Assembly: GCA_019057975.1 (NCBI GenBank)
Contig: JAHLWJ010000077.1
Location: 1 to 16,450, forward strand
Source of the DNA: Promethearchaeota archaeon
GTDB taxonomy: Archaea > Asgardarchaeota > Lokiarchaeia > Sigynarchaeales > SOKP01
DNA length: 16,450 bases
Direction of reading: 5' to 3'
This document shows positions 7,076-14,600 of the stretch, in pieces. Numbering within the stretch: the first letter of the stretch is position 1; each line of letters opens with the position of its first letter. Below the pieces are notes generated by a model. The model saw nothing but the letters and a program-made list of their open reading frames with translations. It was not told where the DNA came from and did no database searches. Both the position numbers and the translations under genes were made by a program.

Positions 7076-9020
7076 AGTTTTTTGTTTACCTTCCTTTTTT
7101 ACCTTTATATTTTGTTAACCAATTTCTACAAATAAATTCTGTTTTATATTGTAAAAAATTTAACCCTATTTGGACTAAAAATATTAGGATAGTCAAGGAA
7201 AGTTTTTTTTTTCATTTTTCATTACTATGAAATATTATTAAAATTAGGTATATTTAAAATGAAATATGAAAAAACCCAGATCTCCTAATTGCAGCTATTT
7301 CTGCTATATCCTATCTTTTCTTCCAGAAAATCTTCATGATCTTTATTTCTCATCCTATTAATAACAATTTAATTATCCTAAACCTAAATTGTTAATCATT
7401 GACCAAAAAGCTTAAGATTTATAATTTCTATATTATCAATAAGATCTATTAAGGAGGGTATTTACTATGCTTGAAAATTTACGACAAAATAAACTTCTTA
7501 TTGAGAAAGGAAAAAAGTTTAAGATTTATTATTTTTTAATTGAAAGTAATCACACTATTGATTCTGATATTAATATTGGTGATATATCTTATCTTTATAA
7601 TTTAAATCATATAAATCAAGAAAGAAAAAATGAAAATCAGCAATTATTAATGGATATTGAAAAGATCAGACAGTTAGAAGAAACAGTAAATACAAATATA
7701 AAAACATATCTTCTTGCTATTAAAATCATTTCACTTGCTCAAAAGGAAGTGGCGCATCCTGTGACTAAATTATCTCAAGTAATTGATCCAGAGATAGGAA
7801 TTGGGATTTCTCCTTCGAATATCTGTAAGGATCTCTTGAATATCTTGACATTATATTCAGGATTTTGGTTTAAAATAAAAAAACAATTACTTATAGAAGA
7901 TGAGAATGAAGAATTTTCACTAATAAGACAGGAGCATAAAATAATCAATTCCAATAACCAAGGCAGAGATTTAACCCATAATGTAGAGACCTTATGTAGT
8001 TTAAGAGAGGATCAATTTTATCTTATCCAGAAATCTCTCTCAAGACTCAATCAATCCTTACAAAGTGTGGATGATGATATTGAGTTAGGTTTAGTCCTTT
8101 TGGTTTCTACAATAGAAAATCTATCTCGTAAATATGGTGAAGTTGATGAGTCGTTTAATGATGATCTTGAATTTTATACAAAATTAAAAGGTTTATTAGA
8201 AAATCCTAAATATTCAGATCTCCTAAATAAAGAAGTTTCCAATGATCTATTTCAGGAAATTGGAGAAACTTATGTTAAATTATCACACCTTAGAACTACA
8301 GCTAAATACAAGGATTTTTGCTTAAAATTTACATCCCCCTCGATTATAAATGAGAAATATGAGGAAATGATAAAAAATGTTTATAAGATTAGAAGTCTAA
8401 TACTCCACGCAGGGAAGGAACTAGTAGTACCTTCCAGAAATCAAGTAATCATTTATAATCTTGAAACACCTGGTGGAAATGTCAAAAGCTTCCAAAGCGA
8501 AAAGGGAATGCATGCCGATCTTGTTAGAGTCCCTTCTTATAATGATTTACTAAAGATCTTGAGTAATATTTTAAGAAATTTTATTGCTTATCTTTTTTCA
8601 GTTAAAGATTCTGATGATGATAAAAGTTTGTATAAAAAGAGCGACACAATGAAACGAAATATGTTAGTCGGCTCAATTAAAAAAAGTGGATATAAAGCAG
8701 GATATGTAGTAAACTTGGAAGAAGATTTCTATAGGAAAATAGACTTTGTTGAACTCACCAGAATCAAGCATAAAATAGTAGAAATTGAAAATTTAATTAA
8801 AGAAAATAATAATAATGACGTTATGAGTAAAATAGAGCTTATATTAGCTCACCACGATTTTTCAATGGAATATTATTTCTTTCGCTATGCTTGCTACTTA
8901 AAAATAAAGATACTACATGATTCAGGTGATTATGAAGGATGTCTAAAGGTTTTTGATGATTATCAACTCGAAGATATTAATAAAGAAAATCTCTTATATT
9001 TTAATCTTAAAGCATATTAT
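5815..9020. mobile_element. Putative inserted CHAT-HEPN cassette of about 3.2 kb
   Basis: The boundaries are inferred from the point where the two halves of an otherwise continuous minus-strand gene stop. The right edge is sharp, at 9020/9021, between the codons for NLA(F) and the first foreign bases. The left edge lies between about 5808 and 5826. The insert contains two genes transcribed outward from a shared central promoter. I see no transposase or integrase, no clear terminal inverted repeat, and at most 3-5 bases of A/T homology at the two junctions, so the mode of entry is unknown (passive recombination, or an element supplied with enzymes in trans). Confidence 0.6.
7076..7466. promoter_or_regulatory. 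Shared divergent promoter region of the CHAT-HEPN pair
   Basis: This 391-base A/T-rich region separates the two start codons and contains no gene. On the plus side there is a perfect inverted repeat at 7362-7394 (arms TAACAATTTA and TAAATTGTTA, 13-base loop), followed by a TATA-like TTTATAAT at about 7418-7425 and a strong Shine-Dalgarno site AAGGAGGG (7451-7458) eight bases before ATG 7467. On the minus side, TATA-like AATATAAAA (complement of 7142-7150) and ATATAAAGG (complement of 7102-7110) precede the CHAT gene. The inverted repeat is a likely operator, which is inference. Confidence 0.5.
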
Positions 9021-9038
9021 AAAGCTAAATTTTGGTGA
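7467..9038 (+). CDS. Large ApeA-like HEPN RNase
   Basis: 523 aa, with Shine-Dalgarno AAGGAGGG eight bases before the ATG. The central region (about 205-380) is a HEPN domain of the ApeA/large-HEPN type: a first helix ELGLVLLVSTIENLSRKYGE (206-225), a variable middle, and the signature VYKIRSLILHAGKEL (305-319) carrying Arg309 and His314 in the RxxxxH arrangement that forms the RNase centre of HEPN dimers, then a last helix (LLKILSNILRNFIAYLF, 361-377). The N-terminal 200 residues, partly beta and partly helical, may sense the trigger. The C-terminus (about 425-520) has TPR-like helical pairs. HEPN RNases of this kind act in abortive defence by cutting tRNA or mRNA. The last codons (KAKFW and TGA) lie in the neighbouring interrupted gene, overlapping it antisense by 22 bases, so the native C-terminus may be truncated. 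Confidence 0.75.
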   Translation: MLENLRQNKLLIEKGKKFKIYYFLIESNHTIDSDINIGDISYLYNLNHINQERKNENQQLLMDIEKIRQLEETVNTNIKTYLLAIKIISLAQKEVAHPVTKLSQVIDPEIGIGISPSNICKDLLNILTLYSGFWFKIKKQLLIEDENEEFSLIRQEHKIINSNNQGRDLTHNVETLCSLREDQFYLIQKSLSRLNQSLQSVDDDIELGLVLLVSTIENLSRKYGEVDESFNDDLEFYTKLKGLLENPKYSDLLNKEVSNDLFQEIGETYVKLSHLRTTAKYKDFCLKFTSPSIINEKYEEMIKNVYKIRSLILHAGKELVVPSRNQVIIYNLETPGGNVKSFQSEKGMHADLVRVPSYNDLLKILSNILRNFIAYLFSVKDSDDDKSLYKKSDTMKRNMLVGSIKKSGYKAGYVVNLEEDFYRKIDFVELTRIKHKIVEIENLIKENNNNDVMSKIELILAHHDFSMEYYFFRYACYLKIKILHDSGDYEGCLKVFDDYQLEDINKENLLYFNLKAYYKAKFW

Positions 9039-9364
9039 AGCATCTGTGTATCATAATCATTTTCAAACCACGCACACATGATAGAACAATGTTCATTAAA
9101 ATCGATTTCGGGATTGGTTGATTCATTCTTTTCACTTATAAGTCTTCCTAAATCTCCCGAAATCATTTTTTCTTGATATAAATGGTCAAAAATATCCATC
9201 AATTCATCATTTGAATCACTAAAATCATTAATGTTGATATCATTAACTAGATTAGGAAACATTGAATTAATGCATTGACCAAAATACTCTCCTTTTACGT
9301 AGATATTTGTCTTTCCATCCTCAAACTTGAGTGTGATGTACTCGTTGACCTTGAATTCCCGCAT
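9017..9364 (-). CDS. N-terminal half of an Asgard-type protein, truncated by insertion
   Basis: 115 aa from ATG 9364. The start MREFKVNEYITLKFEDGKTN followed by IYVKGEYFGQC, an acidic middle, and CSIMCAWFENDYDTQMLHQN at the end match a domain I recall from many Lokiarchaeia proteins (EFKVNEYITLKLE, TNIYV, FNQC, then WGHCSNLQVWAENNYDTRLLHRNLAFPLLK). The protein stops right after NLA, where the family continues with FPLLK. The missing part is found on the same strand at 5655-5825. The ORF follows the 219-aa gene by five bases, so it is probably still transcribed, giving a shortened product. The biochemical role of the family is unknown to me; such domains often precede leucine-rich repeats. It could persist as a stable fragment or be a dead gene. 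Confidence 0.75.
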   Translation of the reverse strand: MREFKVNEYITLKFEDGKTNIYVKGEYFGQCINSMFPNLVNDININDFSDSNDELMDIFDHLYQEKMISGDLGRLISEKNESTNPEIDFNEHCSIMCAWFENDYDTQMLHQNLAL

Positions 9365-9369
9365 TTAAT

Positions 9370-10029
9370 CTATTCATCCTTTATATAATTCGTCGTAATG
9401 TTTTGCTCTTGTTTTTGGCGTATGAATTGAAAAATGATATTATTAAATAATTCTTCATCAAGAATTTCGTAAGATAATTTTAGAAGTGTGACATTGGATA
9501 TTTTTTCCACTTTGAAATCATTCCAAGTTGATTCTATTAAGTTCCAATCATTATGTAATCTTTTCTTGAGTCTATTTTCTAATTTAATCATCAAATCTGG
9601 TGAAGATCTAAGTTGATTAACTTCAGATAATAATTTTTCACCCCAAGATCTTCTTACATATTCCTCATCACCTACTTCTATAGTATCTTTATATTTATAA
9701 TAATTATATGTGAAATAGTCAATGAAAAATTCATTGAGTTTATCCATTACAGATTGACTAACATTCTTAAGATATTCTTTGTTGGCTCTTAGGATATAAC
9801 GAATAACATCCTTTTTTACACTATTAATTAAAACATCACTAAAAGAATGTTTAATTGGTTCTCCTTTCAAAATCCTTTCGTAAAAACCTTTTAGTTCATT
9901 AAGGATTATTTGATCAGGATTTCGTTCAGGATATTTTTCAATTTGATTAATGATATACACTAATTGCCCAAGCAACGATTCACTTATAGACATTGCCCAA
10001 TCTGGATCTATTCTTACCAAGTATATCAC
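9370..10029 (-). CDS. Unknown 219-aa helical protein
   Basis: The start is a GTG at 10029, without a visible Shine-Dalgarno site; ATG at residue 13 is the next in-frame alternative. Nearly the whole protein is predicted helical, with alternating charged and hydrophobic stretches (LGQLVYIINQIEKYPERNPD near the start, DVIRYILRANKEYLKNVSQS in the middle). A tyrosine-rich segment (FTYNYYKYK) lies at about 106-114, and the C-terminus is basic and amide-rich. No catalytic motif, membrane segment or known domain is recognised. Its TAG is five bases before the ATG of the split Asgard-type gene, so the two form one operon, and this gene may originally have worked with that protein. A regulatory or scaffold role cannot be judged from sequence. 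Confidence 0.65.
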   Translation of the reverse strand: MIYLVRIDPDWAMSISESLLGQLVYIINQIEKYPERNPDQIILNELKGFYERILKGEPIKHSFSDVLINSVKKDVIRYILRANKEYLKNVSQSVMDKLNEFFIDYFTYNYYKYKDTIEVGDEEYVRRSWGEKLLSEVNQLRSSPDLMIKLENRLKKRLHNDWNLIESTWNDFKVEKISNVTLLKLSYEILDEELFNNIIFQFIRQKQEQNITTNYIKDE

Positions 10030-10120
10030 TATTTTTTTATCAAAAATATAATCTTTTTGTCTTAACCTATAATAAATGCAACAGAAATATATCTTTTCCC
10101 ATCCCTTTTATATTATTATG

Positions 10121-10624
10121 CTATAAATCGAATACTGGTTCGTGTTCAACATCATCTTCCCAATAATTGAATTTTTCCAATATCTTCAGTATTTTATTCT
10201 TTTCAATTCGAGTATTTGGAGGGATGTTAAATCCTAATGCACTTAAAGTAGCAGGTATACTCATTTCTAAACCATTCATTATATTTTTCTCAGTTATAAC
10301 ACTCATTGGGATCTGAATACTATGTTGACTTTCTTCCTGATATGGATATAATTCTTGAAATTTTATCATAGCTTGTAAATTTCCCAATATACCCATTTTT
10401 TCCATCCTATAATTCATTATAAAATTGAAAATTCCCATCAGTATGTGCCAATCTTTCCATCCTTTTGAGCGTAAGGAATTCTTAATTTCTTGAAATTCTT
10501 TTGTAGGAACGAAATGCTTTAGAGTAATACGGATTGATGGAACACTGTTTTCATATCTTCTTCTAATCATCCCTTCTGCATCATTTTTATTATAAAATTT
10601 ACTTAATTTGTTCAAAATTATCAT
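10121..10624 (-). CDS. Unknown 167-aa protein overlapping the HNH-TPR gene
   Basis: ATG 10624 is chosen; a TTG two codons upstream (10630) and a TTG four codons downstream are alternatives. The gene begins inside the last codons of the HNH-TPR gene (overlap of 26 bases in another frame), which signals translational coupling and a shared function. The N-terminus is basic (MIRRRYENSVPSIRITLKHF at about 19-38). The middle has a WKDWHILMGIFNFIMNYRM helix, and the C-terminus has a proline/asparagine turn (ALGFNIPPNTRIEK) before an acidic end (WEDDVEHEPVFDL). No known domain was recognised. Because it is the last gene of the unit and coupled to a nuclease, an accessory or immunity partner is possible, but that is only inference. 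Confidence 0.65.
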   Translation of the reverse strand: MIILNKLSKFYNKNDAEGMIRRRYENSVPSIRITLKHFVPTKEFQEIKNSLRSKGWKDWHILMGIFNFIMNYRMEKMGILGNLQAMIKFQELYPYQEESQHSIQIPMSVITEKNIMNGLEMSIPATLSALGFNIPPNTRIEKNKILKILEKFNYWEDDVEHEPVFDL

Positions 10625-12917
10625 CTCCAAAACTATTTACCCATAAATGTTGATAAGAATTACTCAAGTAATTATCTCTAAATATAACTTCTATTTCTTG
10701 ATGAAACTGATCGTCTGATACAATTGCACATTCAGAAATTATCCGAAATAAAACACTACATATTCTTCCAAGATGATGAGGATAGGTTTTGTACTTTGTG
10801 TTTTTTGTAATTCTCACAATATGATAACCGTCTTTAACTCCATCGTATCCAATTTCTTCTGAAATTGATAATCTAATCGGAATCTCATCGTTAAGGAATG
10901 AAATGTCTATATTACGGATACAAAATAGTATTATTTGAACATAAGAGATGAACTCATCAATAATGAATGAGTTTTTAGCGAAGCTTTTCCATTCTACTAA
11001 CCATTTTACCCCGAATTGATTCCAACTATAAGTTCTACACTTTTTCGTGTTTAACATACTTCTATAGTTGATTATTCTTAGCTCATCTACAATTCTTTCC
11101 CTTTCCTTTTCTGATATAGTATCAAGGCTCCTTTCTGTTAATCCCAGCAGTCCTAATTTATCAAGTAGATTATAGATGTCATTGAATGATTTTTCAGAGC
11201 CATATTTTTTCTCATAAAGATATCCTTGAATGATTAGTGTGAAGAGCAAATTTAAATTTCGATTGTCAAGATTTTCTGTATTATTGATATCGATGATATC
11301 AACAGAATAGTAGGTTCTTAACATTAGTGAATAAAGTGTTAAATAAATAGCTGTCTTTGTATGACCTAGTCCAAAACTAATAGCTACCAGCTTATCCATT
11401 CCACATCTATAAGCAAGCTGTTTTGTTTCATAACTTGTATCATTTTCATTTGACAAGAAGAAAGCTGTTAAGTAATAATATTTTGATGCATAAAACAAGT
11501 CCATCCGCTCAAAACATAATCCAATATAATAATAGGCAAAAGCGCAGTCATATAATTTAGTTGGATTAAAAGCTTTCATTTTTATTTTTTGAAATTGTTC
11601 TATCGCTTGAAAATAATTACCATTTTCATATGTTCTTATCGCTCTTTTCATTAAATCTTTAATTGATGAGTTAATACCATTATACTGATTTTTTAATTCA
11701 GTAATATCTTCAAAAAGTTTATTAAATTTAGGGTGAGTCTCTATTATAGGAAGTCTTTCAGAAAACCCTCCGACGGTATTATTATAATATTTATTAATAT
11801 TAAAATAAACAGGAATTTTTAATTGTGAATTAAATTCATTTAATTCTTGAATGTAACGAGTTATCCACGCTTTAAAATCCTCATTTTGTTTCATTGCAAC
11901 TTTAAGAAAAAATTTTTTAAACTCTAATTGTGTCTTTCGTGAGGATGTCTCTGCTGTATTGATATTTGAATTGATGATGTCAAGTAATTGCTTCTTAATA
12001 TCAAGGATAGTAGATTCAGATGATTTTACTCTCTCTCTTTGTAACTCGCCGTAAAAAACGCCCCATAAGTTAACAGCTTGTTCTATGATTTCTAAATTTT
12101 TTTCATTTCTAATGGATTTGAAATATTCTAAGAGTTCAACTTCAATAGGTTTCCACGATTCACCAGTTTTAAATATCGCAAACGCCTTCTCATAAAATAA
12201 TTTATTTTTTAAATTGTTTTCTCCTATATTTTCAATAAATACATCAATTAATTCAATCCAAAATTTAGTCTCACCTAAATCATTATCGTAAGAATATCTT
12301 ATACAATCTTCGACTTCAAGATATTCACCATAATTAAAGAAAGAAATTCCGTTAACTCTATATTTATCTAAAATGAGATTATAACTATTATATTCTTCAA
12401 CCTCGGTTAACTCTTTCTTATTAATTGGAATGTCCAAAGATTTAAGAAAAACTGTTGGATCTATTTTTAAATCCTCAATAAATCGCTTAATATCTTCGAT
12501 TGCGTTTATCTGTGGATTTAACTTTCTTAAATCAGATTCTTTTTGATATTTTTCATATTTTTTCTGGATTTCGTTTTTTAATTCCTTTGCTCTTTTTAAT
12601 GCTTTTCTTATACATCTATCATAAGCACCTGCGTCATCGAAAAAACCCTTATCACTTTTTTCAATATTGAATTGTCTCGTGGAAGGACAAAGGTTTTCAA
12701 TCCACTGGATGTTAAATCCATTTTCCAAATCATATTTCTTTTTCCATTTTTCAAATTCTCCTGGTTTTGGATTAAGTAATACTCGTTCTGGAATAATGTG
12801 ATCTATTTCTATTTCATTATAGGTTAGTGGAGTATCGTCATACCCACTTTTCTTTCCATATAATTCCCAGATAGCTCTTTTCAAGAGTGGTGGGATTTTT
12901 TGTTTAGACATTTTCAT
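10599..12917 (-). CDS. HNH endonuclease fused to a TPR-containing helical region
   Basis: About 772 aa. ATG 12917 is taken; a TTG one codon up and an ATG two codons down are alternatives, with no clear Shine-Dalgarno site. The N-terminus is an HNH nuclease: KRAIWELYGKKSGYDDTPL, then EIEIDHIIPERVL with the catalytic Asp-His at about 39-40, then WIENLCPSTRQFNIEKSDKG with asparagines at about 75 and 84, the usual H-N-N set. The CxxC zinc pairs of many HNH proteins are absent. A long coiled-coil-like helix follows (105-130), then helical repeats to about 410, and TPR-like pairs at about 417-540 (AIRTYENGNYFQAIEQFQKI, then YDCAFAYYYIGLCFERMDLF). The C-terminal 200 residues are unassigned. TPR plus nuclease fits a sensor-effector DNase of a defence system. 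A copy of the 52-bp shared element lies 38 bases upstream of its start. Confidence 0.8.
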   Translation of the reverse strand: MKMSKQKIPPLLKRAIWELYGKKSGYDDTPLTYNEIEIDHIIPERVLLNPKPGEFEKWKKKYDLENGFNIQWIENLCPSTRQFNIEKSDKGFFDDAGAYDRCIRKALKRAKELKNEIQKKYEKYQKESDLRKLNPQINAIEDIKRFIEDLKIDPTVFLKSLDIPINKKELTEVEEYNSYNLILDKYRVNGISFFNYGEYLEVEDCIRYSYDNDLGETKFWIELIDVFIENIGENNLKNKLFYEKAFAIFKTGESWKPIEVELLEYFKSIRNEKNLEIIEQAVNLWGVFYGELQRERVKSSESTILDIKKQLLDIINSNINTAETSSRKTQLEFKKFFLKVAMKQNEDFKAWITRYIQELNEFNSQLKIPVYFNINKYYNNTVGGFSERLPIIETHPKFNKLFEDITELKNQYNGINSSIKDLMKRAIRTYENGNYFQAIEQFQKIKMKAFNPTKLYDCAFAYYYIGLCFERMDLFYASKYYYLTAFFLSNENDTSYETKQLAYRCGMDKLVAISFGLGHTKTAIYLTLYSLMLRTYYSVDIIDINNTENLDNRNLNLLFTLIIQGYLYEKKYGSEKSFNDIYNLLDKLGLLGLTERSLDTISEKERERIVDELRIINYRSMLNTKKCRTYSWNQFGVKWLVEWKSFAKNSFIIDEFISYVQIILFCIRNIDISFLNDEIPIRLSISEEIGYDGVKDGYHIVRITKNTKYKTYPHHLGRICSVLFRIISECAIVSDDQFHQEIEVIFRDNYLSNSYQHLWVNSFGDDNFEQIK

Positions 12918-12954
12918 CAATTTTCTATCATTAATAAAATCAGGTTATCCTTTG

Positions 12955-13006
12955 TTTTTTAACCACTACTGTTTTTTCGTTTATTGAATTAATATCAAAA
13001 TACTTA
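12955..13006 (-). promoter_or_regulatory. 52-bp shared upstream element, copy A
   Basis: This segment matches 16010-16061 at 46 of 52 positions. It includes an identical 24-base core (12983-13006; contains TTAATATCAAAATACTTA on the plus strand) and a second conserved block around ACTACTG / ATTACTG near the T-run. It lies just upstream of the HNH-TPR start, in the same orientation as copy B relative to its gene. The core is probably the promoter (BRE/TATA) and regulator site, and the second block, 25-45 bases nearer the gene, would surround the transcription start. The position explains why the HNH-TPR gene is separated from the SEC-C gene by 137 bases and suggests its own promoter. Confidence 0.6.
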
Positions 13007-13054
13007 TTAAATGCGAGAAATACATTTGTCATAATAGTGTCATAGTATAAGTTG

Positions 13055-14008
13055 TTAATCAATATAGAAAAGTTCCGCTTTCACCATTACTGTTTTATAA
13101 ACAGATATATTCTCTTTAATCTCATCTATATTTGGACTTTCTGGTCTGGTTGGATATTTCTTTATTGTTTTAGGGTCTTTTAATGGTTTAAACCCCTCAA
13201 AATATATAAAGGGCATTAAAATTCCGTCTTTTTCCGAGCAACATTCTTTATATTTTTTTCCAGAATGACGCGGGCATTTATCATCTCCGTTAAAGTGTTT
13301 AAATTCAGAATGGGGAATTAATTGTTCTACCCGTTTATAATCCCATTCGTCATAGGGGGAGGGTAATATCTCAATTAAGTAATCAATGAACGAATAGTCG
13401 TAATTATCAACCATCTCTTCCGTTTCTTCATCTTTTTTAAACAATACTCGATATTTCCAATAAGGATATCTAGTAATAGCGTCGTGATCAAGTTCAAAAT
13501 CTTGGGATATCCTAACACACCTCATTCCATCATAGATTTCACGAAGCTCGTGACCACAATGATTTCTAGGTGTTATTATTTCATCACATATACTGCACCT
13601 ACTCGTCTTTACATTAATTACAGTGCTATGAAATATGTAATTTGGATAGATATCTTGGAATTTTTTTACTTGCTTTTTTATGAAAGAAAGGAAAAAGGGG
13701 TCTCCTGGTTCGTCTATGTTGAAATGCTCGCCCAGATATCCCAAGTGTTTCTCAGCCAATTCAAGATAGCACCATCCGTCATAAAATTTTTTGATCTTCA
13801 TACACTTAAAAGCGTTGATATAATTCCTATGAATGAGCTTGATTGTATGTAATCGCCAGACTTCTTTAGCTTTTTCTTGGTCGCCAATACGAACAAATTT
13901 CTCTCTCAATTCAAGTAATATTTTAGAAATTTCGTCCTCCTCCTCTTGATTATGTCGTCGGTTCTTGAAGTCCTTGAGTTTGTTAACGACTGCCTCAAAT
14001 TCATTCAT
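13055..14008 (-). CDS. SEC-C-motif protein with a second zinc-binding motif
   Basis: 317 aa. It begins with charged helices (about 1-60) and a tryptophan/tyrosine helix (FYDGWCYLELAEKHLGYLGE). At 138-164 there is CSICDEIITPRNHCGHELRE, then YDGMRC, a compact Cys/His cluster of the CSICG, CxH, Y-x-G-x-x-C type that should bind one zinc. At 245-257 comes CPRHSGKKYKECC, a SEC-C metal-binding tail as in SecA. Its second Cys is replaced by Arg (codon CGT, one change from TGT) with a His beside it, so metal binding may be altered. SEC-C modules often accompany nucleases and act as nucleic-acid or protein adaptors. The gene overlaps the stop of the 170-aa gene by eight bases (ATGAATGA), so the two are translationally coupled. 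Its exact role is unknown. Confidence 0.75.
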   Translation of the reverse strand: MNEFEAVVNKLKDFKNRRHNQEEEDEISKILLELREKFVRIGDQEKAKEVWRLHTIKLIHRNYINAFKCMKIKKFYDGWCYLELAEKHLGYLGEHFNIDEPGDPFFLSFIKKQVKKFQDIYPNYIFHSTVINVKTSRCSICDEIITPRNHCGHELREIYDGMRCVRISQDFELDHDAITRYPYWKYRVLFKKDEETEEMVDNYDYSFIDYLIEILPSPYDEWDYKRVEQLIPHSEFKHFNGDDKCPRHSGKKYKECCSEKDGILMPFIYFEGFKPLKDPKTIKKYPTRPESPNIDEIKENISVYKTVMVKAELFYID

Positions 14009-14513
14009 TCCAGAAATCCTCTAACTTATCAAAAATTCGGTCAATGTGATCTGGTAATCCTTTATATTCAAGATCCACTGTTTTCGTCGTTTTAGTCTTT
14101 TTAGCCGTTATTTTCAGTTGGATTGGGATATTTCTTTTTAATTTTTTGAGCAAATATTCTTTCAATTTCTTAATGAATGGTTTTATAACAGCATACTTAA
14201 TGAGAAACCATCCTAAAACGAAGTATTCTTTTGCTTCTTCTTCTCTCCTAAACTGAAAATCATCATCGGAAACACAAAGTTCGGGTTTAAAACCTTCCTC
14301 TACTGCATTTCTAAAGTAATGAAACAAATCTAGCGTTTCTACTTCATAAAAAGGTTTATCGTTAATAATTTTAGGGAGGAATAAAACATTCGAAGCTCTA
14401 ATGCTATCCTTTAGACTATCGGGCACAAATTTTTGATTAAGTATTAAATCCGTGGATATTTCACTATTATATACTATTATTTCAAAATCTTGTTGAGCAC
14501 ACATTTTAATCAT
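14001..14513 (-). CDS. Unknown 170-aa protein coupled to the SEC-C gene
   Basis: ATG 14513, or ATG 14504 three codons on; no Shine-Dalgarno site is seen. The N-terminal half (IIVYNSEISTDLILNQKFVP, then VLFLPKIINDKPFYEVETLD) is mixed strand and helix and resembles a small ligand- or protein-binding domain. The middle has a hydrophobic helix (EYFVLGWFLIKYAVIKPFIK at about 95-114), possibly a buried or membrane-facing helix, followed by a very basic stretch. The last 45 residues (IPIQLKITAKKTKTTKTVDL, then EYKGLPDHIDRIFDKLEDFW) look like two strands and a helix. The stop codon overlaps the start of the SEC-C gene, which marks a two-gene unit. No family was recognised with confidence. Confidence 0.65.
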   Translation of the reverse strand: MIKMCAQQDFEIIVYNSEISTDLILNQKFVPDSLKDSIRASNVLFLPKIINDKPFYEVETLDLFHYFRNAVEEGFKPELCVSDDDFQFRREEEAKEYFVLGWFLIKYAVIKPFIKKLKEYLLKKLKRNIPIQLKITAKKTKTTKTVDLEYKGLPDHIDRIFDKLEDFWNE

Positions 14514-14600
14514 TAATATAATAATAGAGCTATCTCTTATATTTTGACATTAATGAGTTATTAATATTCAATCTGATACAATTTCCATAATTCCTGTAGA

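Noticed and set aside
5815..9020. Terminal inverted repeats or a long target-site duplication at the cassette ends
   Set aside because: Only a few A/T bases (such as AAA or ATAAA) agree at the two edges, which is not significant in this sequence, and a few codons may be missing at the left junction.
13484..13852. Plus-strand open frame of 122 codons
   Set aside because: Antisense to the well-supported SEC-C gene; no independent signals.
14540..14554. Third partial match to the core of the 52-bp element (TATTTTGACATTAAT)
   Set aside because: Only about 14-15 bases agree, in inverted orientation relative to the nearby gene start; chance is likely at this base composition.
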